Below, in pieces: positions 48,741 to 59,209 of a stretch of DNA of 64,000 nucleotides. Source of the stretch: Bacteroidales bacterium (GTDB lineage: Bacteria > Bacteroidota > Bacteroidia > Bacteroidales > VadinHA17). A program made the translations under genes and the position numbers. Location of the stretch: positions 186,001-250,000 of the forward strand of contig JADKBK010000003.1 of NCBI GenBank assembly GCA_016715075.1, given 5' to 3'. How positions within the stretch are numbered: the stretch's first letter is position 1; the number at the start of each line of letters is the position of its first letter. Under the pieces are notes generated by a model. That model had not been told where the DNA came from, did no database searches, and worked only from the letters and a program-made list of their open reading frames with translations.

Positions 48741-48950
48741 ATGAAAGACAAAATAAGAATAAGAATAAAAGGACGTCTCAATGAGAAATGGAAAGACTGG
48801 TTTGACGGAATGGATATTATTGAAGATGGAGACGATACAATCCTGTATGGGAACATAAAAGATGAAGCTTTTCTGCATGGCATTTTAAACAAAATAAGGG
48901 ACTTGAACCTGGAACTTCTTTCACTTAATCCGGATGAAACCAACAACTAA
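48741..48950 (+). CDS. Small conserved protein of the regulator cassette, copy B
   Basis: 69 aa from the ATG at 48741 (an in-frame ATG at 48714 adds nine residues that copy A lacks). IRIKGRLNEKWKDWFDGMDI, then GDDTILYGNIKDEAFLHGIL and NKIRDLNLELLSLNPDE align over the whole length with copy A. The strict conservation of KW, GM, GN.KDEA and HGIL suggests a functional surface. It is probably an operon with the barrel gene 24 nt downstream. Confidence 0.74.
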   Translation: MKDKIRIRIKGRLNEKWKDWFDGMDIIEDGDDTILYGNIKDEAFLHGILNKIRDLNLELLSLNPDETNN

Positions 48951-48974
48951 TAATTTCACTTAATTCTTAAAACA

Positions 48975-49565
48975 ATGAAAAAATTTATTTCAACAACACT
49001 CGTGTTTGCTATGTTTACCACAATGGCATTTTGTCAAACAGAAAGAAGAGATTCTACCTTTAGAAGACACACTTTGGGAACCTCGCTTTTCCTCCTGGGG
49101 AATATTGGAGATTCTGTAAGTTTTTTTCAATTGAATTATGGATACCGTCTTTCCCAAAAGGATAACCTGATCGTTGAAGCTATAACCTGGACATATTATG
49201 AGCCCTTAGGTACATTTGGATCATCCGAGGAATTCTTCCCGGGTAAAGTCCGGGCCTACGGTATTGGATTAGGTTATCAGCGATTCCTGTGGAAAAACCT
49301 GTTTACGACAGTCGAACCAACCTTCTTTATTCAGCAATTCTATGATAACAATGACACAAAAAATCCAGAAAGGATTTCAATTGTATCCCAATTTATACTG
49401 GGTTACAGAATTGAATTATTCAAGAAACGCATGTTCGTGGAACCTGCTTATGCTCTCAAATACTGGCCTGTTACCACAAACGTTCCCTCATCCTTTGCAG
49501 AAATTGAAAATGGAATACAAAAATACAAATTTGAACCCAGTCTGAATTTTGGCTTCAGGTTCTGA
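48975..49565 (+). CDS. Outer-membrane-type beta protein of the regulator cassette, copy B
   Basis: 196 aa with signal peptide MKKFISTTLVFAMFTTMAFCQ. Strand-rich mature part (SFFQLNYGYRLSQKDNLIVE; YGIGLGYQRFLWKNLFTTVE; FVEPAYALKYWPVTTN), ending with FGFRF as in outer-membrane barrels. Clear paralogue of the 41171 protein but about 18 residues shorter near the N-terminus. Its role relative to the regulator is unknown. Confidence 0.76.
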   Translation: MKKFISTTLVFAMFTTMAFCQTERRDSTFRRHTLGTSLFLLGNIGDSVSFFQLNYGYRLSQKDNLIVEAITWTYYEPLGTFGSSEEFFPGKVRAYGIGLGYQRFLWKNLFTTVEPTFFIQQFYDNNDTKNPERISIVSQFILGYRIELFKKRMFVEPAYALKYWPVTTNVPSSFAEIENGIQKYKFEPSLNFGFRF

Positions 49566-49799
49566 ATGGAAAAAACCGGAAGTATTGATCAGATCTGGCC
49601 TGCAGGATGTTAAATGTCATACATTATTAACCAATAAGAACTAACCCGGGTTCCTGATGGTTAGATTTATCCGGCCCATAGCAATGATAATAATTCCGAA
49701 AATGATATATTTAGTCAGGAATTTCAGAAAGCCTTAATAAAGAATCAGTAGTTCCAAACACTCCAGTATATAATACGGCATTCATAAAAACTCCTTTAA

Positions 49800-50945
49800 A
49801 TGAGACACACTGCCACATTAATATTGATGATCCTTAGCCTGGGAGTGGCAAAAGCTCAGGTTATTGATACTTTCTTTCTGAAGCATGCTGTATCTAAATC
49901 TGATACCATTATTTATAAACGAATCATAGAGTTTGATAAGAAAAGAAATTTATATCACGTTAAGGATTATTTTGAAAATGGACAGATTCAGATGGATGCT
50001 TATTATAGCTCGTTTGATAAGAATATAAAAGAGGGCAGCCAGTGTAATTACAGATCAAATACAAAGGAAGGCATATATAAGAACTGGTTCGAAAACGGAC
50101 TGCCTGAATGTTCTGCCACCTATAAAAATGGACTAATAAACGGATTGTCTACATTCTGGTATAAAAACGGAATTAAAGAATCAGAGGAACATTGGCTGCA
50201 AGGACAGCTTCATGGTAAAGTTAAATACTGGACTGAACAGGGAGAATTACAGTTTGATCTGACGTTTGATCATGGACTAAATAAAAATCCTAAAAAGGTC
50301 CAGTACCGCTACTTGTCATATACTCCGAAAGAATATAACTCAGATACACTAAAGAAATGGCCACTTATTATCTATTTGCATGGAGGTTCACGCAGAGGAA
50401 CGGATTTAAACAAATTATATGCAGACGGAATCCCTGACCAGATTTACAGGGGGAGAGAATTTCCGTTCATAATTATTGCTCCCCAATGTCCGGAACATAT
50501 CAGATGGTCTACAGATAATTGGTTTGAAAATCTTTATAATGAGGTAAATGACAAATATAGAATAGATACAAATAGGATATATCTGACCGGTTGCAGTTTA
50601 GAGGAGGCAGGTACATGGTATATTGCAGCAAAGTACCCGGATAAATTTGCAGCCATTGCACCCATGAGTGGATTTACAAGTCACATGGATTTCATAGATA
50701 ATAACAATGAAAAACTGATTGATCTGCCGATATGGGCTATTCATGGGAAAAAAGATATTGTAGTTCCGTTTGAAGAAACTGAAAGAATAATAAAAAAACT
50801 GGAGGGGAAAAACAAGAACCTGAGGTTTTCAGTTGAACCGGAAGCAGGACACTGGGTAAATTGGTTAGTATATCCAAACCAGGAATTGTACGACTGGTTT
50901 TTGAATTATGACAAAAGATCAAGAACAAAAAATTACAGCCAATAA
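49800..50945 (+). CDS. MORN/YwqK-repeat and alpha/beta hydrolase fusion, exported
   Basis: 381 aa with signal peptide MRHTATLILMILSLGVAKAQ. Residues ~45-160 hold four MORN/YwqK-like repeats (YFENGQIQMDAYY; NWFENGLPECSATYKNG; FWYKNGIKESEEHW; KYWTEQGELQFDL). Residues ~165-375 are an esterase-type alpha/beta hydrolase (PLIIYLHGGSRRG, later IWAIHGKKDIVVP with Asp and GHWVNW with His). The nucleophile elbow reads TGCSLEEAG, with Glu where the final Gly of GxSxG is usual. Either activity is altered or the Ser still works. Probably periplasmic or surface; substrate unknown. Confidence 0.76.
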   Translation: MRHTATLILMILSLGVAKAQVIDTFFLKHAVSKSDTIIYKRIIEFDKKRNLYHVKDYFENGQIQMDAYYSSFDKNIKEGSQCNYRSNTKEGIYKNWFENGLPECSATYKNGLINGLSTFWYKNGIKESEEHWLQGQLHGKVKYWTEQGELQFDLTFDHGLNKNPKKVQYRYLSYTPKEYNSDTLKKWPLIIYLHGGSRRGTDLNKLYADGIPDQIYRGREFPFIIIAPQCPEHIRWSTDNWFENLYNEVNDKYRIDTNRIYLTGCSLEEAGTWYIAAKYPDKFAAIAPMSGFTSHMDFIDNNNEKLIDLPIWAIHGKKDIVVPFEETERIIKKLEGKNKNLRFSVEPEAGHWVNWLVYPNQELYDWFLNYDKRSRTKNYSQ

Positions 50946-50960
50946 CCCTGAAAAACCCGT

Positions 50961-50984
50961 TTATCACATTATAGTACCACTAAT
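50961..50984 (+). promoter_or_regulatory. Shared upstream motif, copy 3
   Basis: TTATCACATTATAGTACCAC then TAAT, followed by CTTGGATC as in copy 1. It is 75 nt before the PD40-like gene at 51059. Confidence 0.45.
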
Positions 50985-51058
50985 CACATTTTTCTTGGAT
51001 CGAGCCTTCGGCAAAATTTTCTTTGTGGGTGTTTTGTGTATAACAAAAACCTCAGACA

Positions 51059-51964
51059 ATGTTAAAAAGAAATATTCTACAGATCAGAGCTGTAAAGAAG
51101 TTTATTCTCATTTCAGTTGTTTCTTTACTTGTAAATACCGTTTATGCTCAATCCATACCAACCGAACGGCTGTACATGGATCAAACTCCACCGGGAAATA
51201 CTCCAAAAATATTTCCGATATCTGTAAACCCCGGATTCTTTGCTGCAGAACGGATTGCGATTTCTGATGACGGCAGGGAGATTTATTATTCAGAGATAAA
51301 AGGATATTATCCAAATACAGGAGAAAGCATTAAAAAATACAGCTTCTCAGAAGGAAAATGGACCGGCCCGTTTGTGCTCTTTACAGGTTATGCTGCTCCG
51401 GCGTTATCGGTTACAGAAGATACACTGTTTCTGGAAACAAATTTCGAAACCTATGTCTCTCTTAAAAACAGATCCGGCTGGACTAAACCCGGAAGGATTT
51501 TATGCTCCTTTGATTCAGCGCACTATTATCAGGTTACCAGGAATGGGAATTCTTATATTTCATCAAAGTCAGGAAAGGGAGAAGGATTGAGTGACTGGTG
51601 CAGTATCAGATTTAATGCAACTGATACCTCAGCAATAAGTTTGGGAAAACCATTAAATACAGCAGGGGAAGAACTTGATTTTTTTGTTTCGGGGGACGAG
51701 TCTTTCATGATTGTGACTAACCGTCCGCGATTAGGAATAAGTTTCAGAAATAAAGACGGGAGTTGGACAGACCCCAGGGATTTTGGTCCGGTGATAAACT
51801 TTGGGTTGGGAAGCTGGGGGCCTTATGTTACCCGGGATAATAAATACCTCTTTTATTCGACCGGGACTAAACCAGATTATTCAGATGTATATGTCTACTG
51901 GGTTCGTATAGATGGCATAATTGACAGTTTAAAGAGGTTAGGTACTGTCAATCCCAACAAATGA
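51059..51964 (+). CDS. Exported PD40/WD40-like beta-propeller protein
   Basis: 301 aa with signal peptide (KKFILISVVSLLVNTVYAQ). Blade-like repeats with the PD40 pattern: AERIAISDDGREIYYSEIKG, FFVSGDESFMIVTNR, GPYVTRDNKYLFYSTGT. Such TolB-like propellers bind peptides or sugars or serve as scaffolds. It is preceded by the shared upstream motif. No enzymatic residues are recognised. Confidence 0.72.
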   Translation: MLKRNILQIRAVKKFILISVVSLLVNTVYAQSIPTERLYMDQTPPGNTPKIFPISVNPGFFAAERIAISDDGREIYYSEIKGYYPNTGESIKKYSFSEGKWTGPFVLFTGYAAPALSVTEDTLFLETNFETYVSLKNRSGWTKPGRILCSFDSAHYYQVTRNGNSYISSKSGKGEGLSDWCSIRFNATDTSAISLGKPLNTAGEELDFFVSGDESFMIVTNRPRLGISFRNKDGSWTDPRDFGPVINFGLGSWGPYVTRDNKYLFYSTGTKPDYSDVYVYWVRIDGIIDSLKRLGTVNPNK

Positions 51965-52004
51965 TTATTAACCTGATGTATAAAATCTTAGTAATGAAAA
52001 TGAT

Positions 52005-52092
52005 TTCCGTCATTGCAATCAAATGCCATAAAAAGCTCCTGTCAGCCACAAGTTTTTTTCAAGTGATAAGAAAGATGGTTTCATTAGAATTT
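52005..52092 (+). pseudogene. Decayed cupin C-terminal fragment
   Basis: The DNA resembles 32568-32652 of the cupin gene. It encodes VIAIKCHKKLL and then, in another frame, SFFSSDKKDGFIRI, against VTAIKCHKKAL and YKFFTADKKDGFVRV in the intact cupin. No start or barrel is left. It overlaps the stop of the minus-strand kinase by a few bases, so that gene's 3' end may have been formed next to, or inside, the relic. Confidence 0.6.
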
Positions 52093-53196
52093 GTTTGGTA
52101 ATGTGAAAAAGAATGTTGAACCTTTTCCCACTTCACTTTCAGCCCATATCTTGCCACCATGTTTTTCCACAAACTCCTTGCAGAGGAGCAATCCCAACCC
52201 GGTACTTAGTTCACCTTCCGTGCCAGCACGTCTGCAGTTTTCGGATATTCTAAAGAGCTTATCCAGCATTTGACTACCTATACCTATTCCTGTATCCTTA
52301 ATTGAGATAATTGCAGTATCGGTATTATCAGTTGCTGCTGAAATAGTCACTTTGCCTCCTCTTGGAGTGAACTTTACAGCATTTAAAATAAGGTTCCGTA
52401 AGGCAGATTGAAGCATATTTGTATCTGCATAAATATTACAGTCATCAGGTATATCGACAATTAACTCAATCGATTTTTTATGTGCCGGCTCAGAAATTAT
52501 TTTCAAACAATTAATAACGGTTGACTTTAAGACAATCTTTTGTGGATTAAAAATAGTAAGTCCGTTCTGAATCTGAGACCATTCAAGCAGGTTCTCCAAT
52601 AAACTAAATATATTCCGGGCAGAACGACTAAGATCTAAAGCAAGAGCTTTGTTTTCATCCGGAGTAAATGACATAGACTCATTTGCCATCATTTCTGTAA
52701 GCCCCATAAATCCTCCCAATGGGCCACGCAGGTCATGAGCAATGATAGAGAAAAATTTATTTTTAGTATCATTCATTTCCTGAAGATCTTTTCTTTGCTG
52801 ATAAATTTTAAGATGAGTGGCTACACGAGCCAGCACTTCTTCAGCCTGAAACGGCTTGCTTATATAATCTGCTCCTCCCGATACAAGTGCTTTAACAATA
52901 TCCTCAGTAAAGTTAGAGGCACTGATAAAAATAATCGGTATTTCACTTAGATTCTGGTTTTGTTTAAACCTTTTGCACACTTCGAATCCATTCATTTCCG
53001 GCATCATAATATCCAGAAGGATAAGATCTGGCTTTTCTTTTTCAGCTACCTGTAAAGCCATGCTACCATTGAGAACCGGCCGTACTTTATAACCAGCATC
53101 TTTCAGTATATGCCCAAGCAGCATAAGATTTGCCGGAGAGTCATCAACAATTAAAATATCATAGCAACTCTGGTTTGAGATAGAAGCACTTGTCAT
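52084..53196 (-). CDS. REC-first sensor histidine kinase
   Basis: 370 aa, cytosolic. N-terminal receiver (ILIVDDSPANLMLLGHILKD; acceptor Asp in LILLDIMMPEMNG; ISKPFQ), then HisKA with SIIAHDLRGPLGGFMG and HATPase (LRNLILNAVKFT, DTGIGIGSQ, GLGLLLCKEFVEKHGGKIW). The order REC-HisKA-HATPase marks a relay kinase that takes phosphate from another kinase. It lies 8 nt downstream of the hybrid kinase, its likely donor. Confidence 0.9.
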   Translation of the reverse strand: MTSASISNQSCYDILIVDDSPANLMLLGHILKDAGYKVRPVLNGSMALQVAEKEKPDLILLDIMMPEMNGFEVCKRFKQNQNLSEIPIIFISASNFTEDIVKALVSGGADYISKPFQAEEVLARVATHLKIYQQRKDLQEMNDTKNKFFSIIAHDLRGPLGGFMGLTEMMANESMSFTPDENKALALDLSRSARNIFSLLENLLEWSQIQNGLTIFNPQKIVLKSTVINCLKIISEPAHKKSIELIVDIPDDCNIYADTNMLQSALRNLILNAVKFTPRGGKVTISAATDNTDTAIISIKDTGIGIGSQMLDKLFRISENCRRAGTEGELSTGLGLLLCKEFVEKHGGKIWAESEVGKGSTFFFTLPNKF

Positions 53197-53204
53197 TTCT
53201 GTCT

Positions 53205-56179
53205 TTACTTTTTATTTAATAATTGTTGTAAATGCATATAATCATAACTATTGGCAAGAGTCATAAGGTATTTTGCAAGTTTTGGATTTATCGGCTCAAC
53301 ATTTATTATGAGTGCAATAAGTTTATCCAGATCTGCCACAGAAACAGCATCTGACATTTCCGACACCAGGCTAAGGGGTATTGTACTTATTGATTCTAAA
53401 GTTCCTTCCTCTACCTCCTGATCTTTTAGCTTCGAAGTATCAACTTCATAATTGTACTTTATAGCAAGAACTTTTCCTATTGTATTAAAAAGATCGTTTT
53501 CCTTAAACGGTTTACGGATATAACCTTGTATATCCAGAGATTTAATTTCATTTCGCTCCTCTTCAAATGTACTTGCTGTAAGAGCAATAATTGGCGTTTG
53601 CTTTCCTCGTTGAGTTGATTTAATTTTGCGTGTTGCTTCATAACCATCCATAACAGGCATACGCATATCCATCAGAATCAGGTCAGGATTCCAATCATTA
53701 AATTTCTTAATTGCATCTTCTCCATTTATAGCTTCATTTGTTTCAAATCCAACCAGATTAAGAAGATTCACGGCTACCCTGAGGTTCTCTGTCTTATCAT
53801 CGACAACCAATATCTTGAAAGGTTTTTGCCCTTTTTCTATGCTCATGATACGTTTATCATCATTCGGCTTAATAATTTCGTTTTCCCCTTTGGTAGTCAT
53901 CACATGAAATGTAAAGACCGATCCTATTCCAACCTGGCTGGAAACAGTTATATCTCCTCCCATTAATATAGCTAATTCACGGCTTAAAATGAGTCCTAAA
54001 CCTGTACCACTTCCATTTTTTAACCCGGAACTTGTCTGTACGAAGTGTTTGAAAAGCTGGTCTATTTCGGTTTCCGGAATTCCGGGACCAGAATCCTCTA
54101 TTTCCACTGTCATTTTATTTACTTTCTCCTCCACTTTATCAAAACGAACACGCACAGCAATTCCTCCTTCGTTTGTAAATTTTATGGCATTTCCAATTAA
54201 GTTGATAAAGATCTGACGCAATTTCTTTTCATCTACAAACACGTAACGTTCAATAATATTAGTGGTTTCAAAGATAAACTGAAGGTGTTTGCTGTTTGTC
54301 TGCTCTTTAAAAATCAACTGAATATCCGCAAACAGAGAGTATAAATCTACATTTACCGGATTTAATACTGTACGACCTGCTTCCACTTTAGAGAGCTCAA
54401 GAATATCATTAATAAGCATTAAAAGATGTTCTCCGGCAGTAATAATCGATCTTAAATACTCCTTTTGTGAATTAGTAAAAAGAGGATCTCTGTTTAGAAT
54501 TTGTGAAAATCCAATAATTGCATTAAGGGGGGTTCTGATTTCGTGAGACATATTTGCCAGAAAAACACTTTTTGATTTATTCGCTATTTCAGCCTGTTTG
54601 GTCATCTCGTTGGCTCTGGCAATAGCATCTTCCGAAATAATCAGAGCAGTATGCAACTCATTGTTTGTTAATTCTATCTGATCAGTGTATTCTTTTAGTT
54701 TTTTCTCAGCCAATCTGCTTTCTGTGATGTCTCGTACAATTCCTATTGTATTCCATTCTCCTTCAATTTTAGTCAGGGAAAGAGAAAGCTGCACCGGGAT
54801 TTCGGTTCCATCTTTCCGGAGAGCTTCAAGATCGAATGTCTTACCTGAAACTGCACCATTATCTGATTGGTGATAAAGTGTGAACGCAGCATTATGTGCT
54901 TCAAGATAACGAGATGGTGTAATTAACAGATGGACGTTCTGGCCAATGGCTTCGGAGGAGTGTAACCAAAAATACGGCTGGCAGCCGGGTTCCAATAAGA
55001 AATAATACTTTTAGAATCCATAATCAAAATAGCGTCCTGTGCCGATTCGCTGATTGCACGTATTTTGGTTTCGCTCCTTCTGAGTGCTTCCTCTGTCTCC
55101 TTCAGATCCGTAATATCCTGGAAACTAATTATAATCTCTGATAAAATTCCATCACTTTCAAAAACAGGAACTCCATTGACCAAACACCAGACAATATCCT
55201 TTGTAAGTGGCCGGGCAATGCCAAGCACATAGTTCTTTATAGGCTTTTTGCTATTTACAATTAGATTTACCGGATATTCGTTCGGAGGAATTGGTTGAGA
55301 AGTCTCTGTTATAAATTCCCAATGGGGATCAAAAGCAAGTCTGCCTTTCATTTGATCTTCACTTAAACCTAATAATGCAGAAGCTCTGGGATTTGCAAGA
55401 GTAATAGAGGTGTCAGAAGCATGAACAACTACTCCCGAATCAAGGTTTAATAATAATCCCCGATATCGGGCTTCACTCTTAGTCAACTCATCTTTGGTAA
55501 TATCACTCAACTTCTTGCCCCTCTTCAGCTTGATGTTTTTATTTGAAATTGTAATTAAGAAAATAATCACTGCAATCAAAAAGCAAAGATTTGTGATAGC
55601 ATGCTTCGTATTTTCCATTGCCTGATTCTCCCACATTTCTGCAGGATAATCAAGGCCTAGTACTGCAATTACTTCCCCGGTTATAATACTCTTTACCGGT
55701 ACAAGGATACTAACCCACGTCCCCCATGGATCAGTTGACGGTTTTGTGATTAAAGGCTTCCCATTTTCAAAGGGTTTCCTATATTCATTATTTGGAGCAA
55801 GATACTCCTGTCCCGGGAATGAATAGTCCTTTGAATCTACAGGTTCAGAGTCGACAAGAAAATAAATCTTATCATCTTTCTGAACATATATATAGAGAAA
55901 TCGTACATCCGGATGAATAGTCCTTAATTCCGTAAGCTTCTTTTTTATTGTTTTATAGGCTGTAGTACCTGTGTCCTGCATTGATCCATGCAGTTTAAGA
56001 AGCATTTCATCATTTAATGCAATTTCGAGAGTACTGGCAGTTTTTAGTGCTTGCACAGAAGTCGCATTCCTTGTTGTAATCCATGTATTCCTGATGTACA
56101 TAGCACCGAGAACGGCTATCAGTAGAAATAGTGTGGTTACAATTATTTTTGATCTATATAAGTATTTAATTATATTCAT
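53205..56179 (-). pseudogene. dCache-PAS-PAS hybrid histidine kinase, one frameshift
   Basis: Intended length about 991 aa. N-terminal helix, a Cache-like periplasmic region (~30-190, DVRFLYIYVQKDDKIYFLVD), a second helix (LCFLIAVIIFLITIS), two PAS domains, HisKA (LANMSHEIRTPLNAIIG), HATPase (IGNAIKFTNEGG, GTGLGLILSRELAILMGG) and a receiver (ILVVDDK, LILMDMRMPVMDG). In the second PAS, SRIFGYTP breaks at 54953-54962 and continues SEAIGQNVHLLI in another frame; one added base restores it. As written it would be a 418-aa sensor plus a separate kinase ORF. Confidence 0.85.
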
Positions 56180-56612
56180 GGAAGAGGCTTGTATTTAATA
56201 ATCTGACAATATTTATAGCTTTCCTGATCACATCTTGCTTTCTTTAATTATTGAAGTTTCGTAGCATTAAAATCTTATACTGGTATTCCATTTATTAAGA
56301 ATTTTAAAAACTAAGTTAATTTATTTACGAATATATATGCTTTTGTGCTGGAACATTTAATAAGAAGTCACATAGTAATTGCCAACTGAATTGCTATTAC
56401 ATAAACACTCTGTTCGCAGGATTTAGTATATAAAAATTACTCTGATTGATCAATTCTATCAAAAGTATCTTATAAATAGATGGCTGAATTTTTGCGTGAG
56501 AGGGTGGGTATGATTTTTGAGAAAAAAGAACGAGAATACCCAATACTTAACTCTGATTCTTTGTGATCATTTTACTAAGGCTGACTCTGGGCAAAGTAGC
56601 TGGTTTTTCATC
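56180..56612. other. Intergenic, with an inverted repeat at 56507-56540
   Basis: 433 nt. A GGGTAT/ATACCC stem (56507-56512, 56535-56540) encloses TGAGAAAAAAGAACGAGA (56518-56535), an 18-nt sequence repeated exactly at 61998-62015. No coding ORF seen. Confidence 0.45.
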
Positions 56613-59023
56613 CTATTCATACCTAAGCGCTTCAACAGGATTTTTATTTGCTGTTTTATACGATTGCCAGCTTACTGTCAGAAATGCAATAAATAAAACA
56701 ACAAAGCCTGCCTGTGCAAATACCCACCCATCCAAACTAATATGGTAAGCAAAGTTTTGCAGCCACTTATTCATGACATACCATGCAATGGGACTTGCAA
56801 TAATTATGGAAATAAGAACCCAGATTAGATATTCTTTTGATAATAAGTAAAAGATTTCAAAGGACTTTGCTCCGTTTGCTTTCCTTATCCCGATCTCTTT
56901 TGTTCTGCGCTCTGTCATAAATGAAGATAATCCTATAAGTCCGAGACACGAAATTATAATCGCCAGCAACGAGAAATAACCAAGGATCTTACCCATTCTT
57001 TGTTCAGTCCGGTATAGATTATCATATTCGTCATTAAAAAAATTAAACTCCAGGGGAAAAGGGAGATTATATGATTTAAAAGTCTTCCTGATATAATCAA
57101 CAGTTGAGGCTGTATTCTCAGGTTTCATTTTGATAAAGCAGTCAAATCCGTCATTGCGCATAAACATAATGAGCGGTTCAATTTTGGCGTGTAAACTTTT
57201 AAAGTGAAAATCATTAACTACTCCTATAATTCTGAATTTTGAATCATGTTCTGATAATATTTGCCCAATGGGATCCTTAAAACCTAATATTTCTGCTGCT
57301 TTTTCATTTATCACAACAGCAGTTGAATCAGTTGAGTATTCAGAAGAAAAGAAACGCCCCTCCTTGATCTCCAGCTGAAAGCTTTTGGCATACTCTTCGT
57401 CAGCCACGAGAAGATGAATTAAAACATTGTCTCCTTCTTTTTTTCCTTCCCAATTGAAAAAGCCCGAAGTATTCATTATATTGAGAGGATTTTGATGTGC
57501 AATAGTTACACTCAATATATCCGGATTGTTGAGCAGATCTTTTTTAAATACTTCTTTTGGAAAACCCATACCAAACTGAATATGACCCAGGTTTTCTTTA
57601 TTAAAGCCAAGTTTCTTATTTTGCATATATCTGAACTGGGTTCCAACCACCAGGGTGCATATTATAAGCAGAACTGACAGTGAAAACTGGAATATAACCA
57701 GGACTCTTCTGAAGCCTGCGTTCCCCGGATTTTTATTAATATCGCCTTTAATTATATTCAGTGGTTGTAAGGAAGACAAATAAAATGCTGGATAACTTCC
57801 GGCCAAAAAGCCACAAAACAATACAACAGTCATCAGACCAATATATAAACCAGCACTCTGGTAATTAACATCAAGCTGCTTTCCGTTATGATTATTATAG
57901 CCGAACACCAGCAGGTCACCTGTACTCTGGGAGTTCCCGATAAGAGTATTAAAGCCTGGCAACAGCAATTCGACAAAAATCATGGCAATTGCATGTGCCA
58001 CAAATACGATTAACAGAGATTCTCCAATAAATTGTACAAATATTTTTCTCTTGTTTGCTCCCGCCACTTTACGGACGCCAATCTCCCTGGCTCTCATTGC
58101 CGATTGGGCTGTAGAAAGATTCATAAAGTTGATACACGCAATAATGAGAATAAAAACAGCAATGAGGCTCAGTATTCTGACATAAATAATATCAACATGA
58201 CCGCTGATATCTGCCGTATACTTTCCGGAAGAATACAAATGAATTTTTTTGATGCTTTGCAGGGAAAATTCCGCATTTGCATCTTTTCCATCTTTAATTT
58301 TTCTTTTTAAAATACCTTTAATCTTGTTGTCAACCAGTTTACTATCAATCCCTTTGTGAAGTTCCACATAGGAATAAGTTGCATTATACCCCCATGCATT
58401 TAAATCCGTTCCGAATTCCTTAAAAAACTCAAATGGAGCTAATAAATCGAATTGTATATGACTATTAGATGGTAAACTTTTTATAATACCAGTAACTGTA
58501 AATACATGCATATTCATTACTGATAATGTTTTGCCGAGAGGATCTTCATTGCCGAAGTATTTAATTGCCATTTCCTCCGTAATAAGAATATTGTATGGCC
58601 CGTTTAAAGCATTATTTCTATCTCCACGAACAAATGAGATATCAAACATTTCTAAAAAGTCCTTATCAACAAAGCCCAGGACCTCGAATAAAAAATCATC
58701 ACCTTTTTTTAGTGGCATCGGATGACTTTCATACCTTGAAGATCTTATTATCTCAGGATATTCTTCTCTCAATGCAGGCGCCAAACCATTAGGTGTTAAC
58801 GCCGTTTGAAATACTTCGCCACCACTATATTGCTGGGCTTCAGTTATACGGTACAGATCATCCGCATTTTTAAAATGCCTGTCGTAACTCCATTCATTCT
58901 GTACCCATAAAAGAATCAAATTGCGGAAGCCATACCTATGGCCAAACCACTAATATTCAGAATTGAATATGCAGAATACCTTTTGATATTCCGAAGGGCT
59001 ATTTTAAAGTAATTCTTAATCAT
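56613..59023 (-). pseudogene. MacB/FtsX-type ABC transporter permease, one frameshift
   Basis: Intended product about 803 aa from the ATG at 59023 (MIKNYFKIALRNIKRYSAYS, a typical start). The frame breaks after GMASAI at the AAA run 58918-58920; one extra base joins LILLWVQNEWSYDRHFKNAD. Periplasmic MacB_PCD-like region, then two FtsX blocks (AMREIGVRKVAGANKRKIFV; TERRTKEIGIRKANGAKSFE), ending NPVEALRYE. Bacteroidota members are usually non-transporting or efflux permeases that need a separate ATPase, and none is linked here. It is divergent from a sigma-54 regulator/kinase pair. Confidence 0.85.
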
Positions 59024-59141
59024 ATTCAATTCATTTTAATTTCAATTTAAGAATTTCAGTTGCAATTTTCAATTATCATACCACTAATTTTTACTCTTTG
59101 AAAATTAGTTATTTAAGTAGCTGTATCAAAAGAATATTATA

Positions 59142-59149
59142 TATATTTG
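59142..59149 (+). promoter_or_regulatory. -7 element TATATTTG
   Basis: An exact TAnnTTTG match 61 nt before the ATG at 59210. It covers the TTG at 59147, so the longer reading from that codon is unlikely. Confidence 0.5.
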
Positions 59150-59209
59150 TCTAATATAGGGACATTTAATGCCCATATTATAGACATCATTTATAATCTA
59201 AAAACAATA

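Noticed and set aside
59024..59209. Sigma-54 promoter between the FtsX gene and the regulator
   Set aside because: No TGGC-N8-TTGC arrangement was found on either strand; only a TTGCA without a -24 partner.
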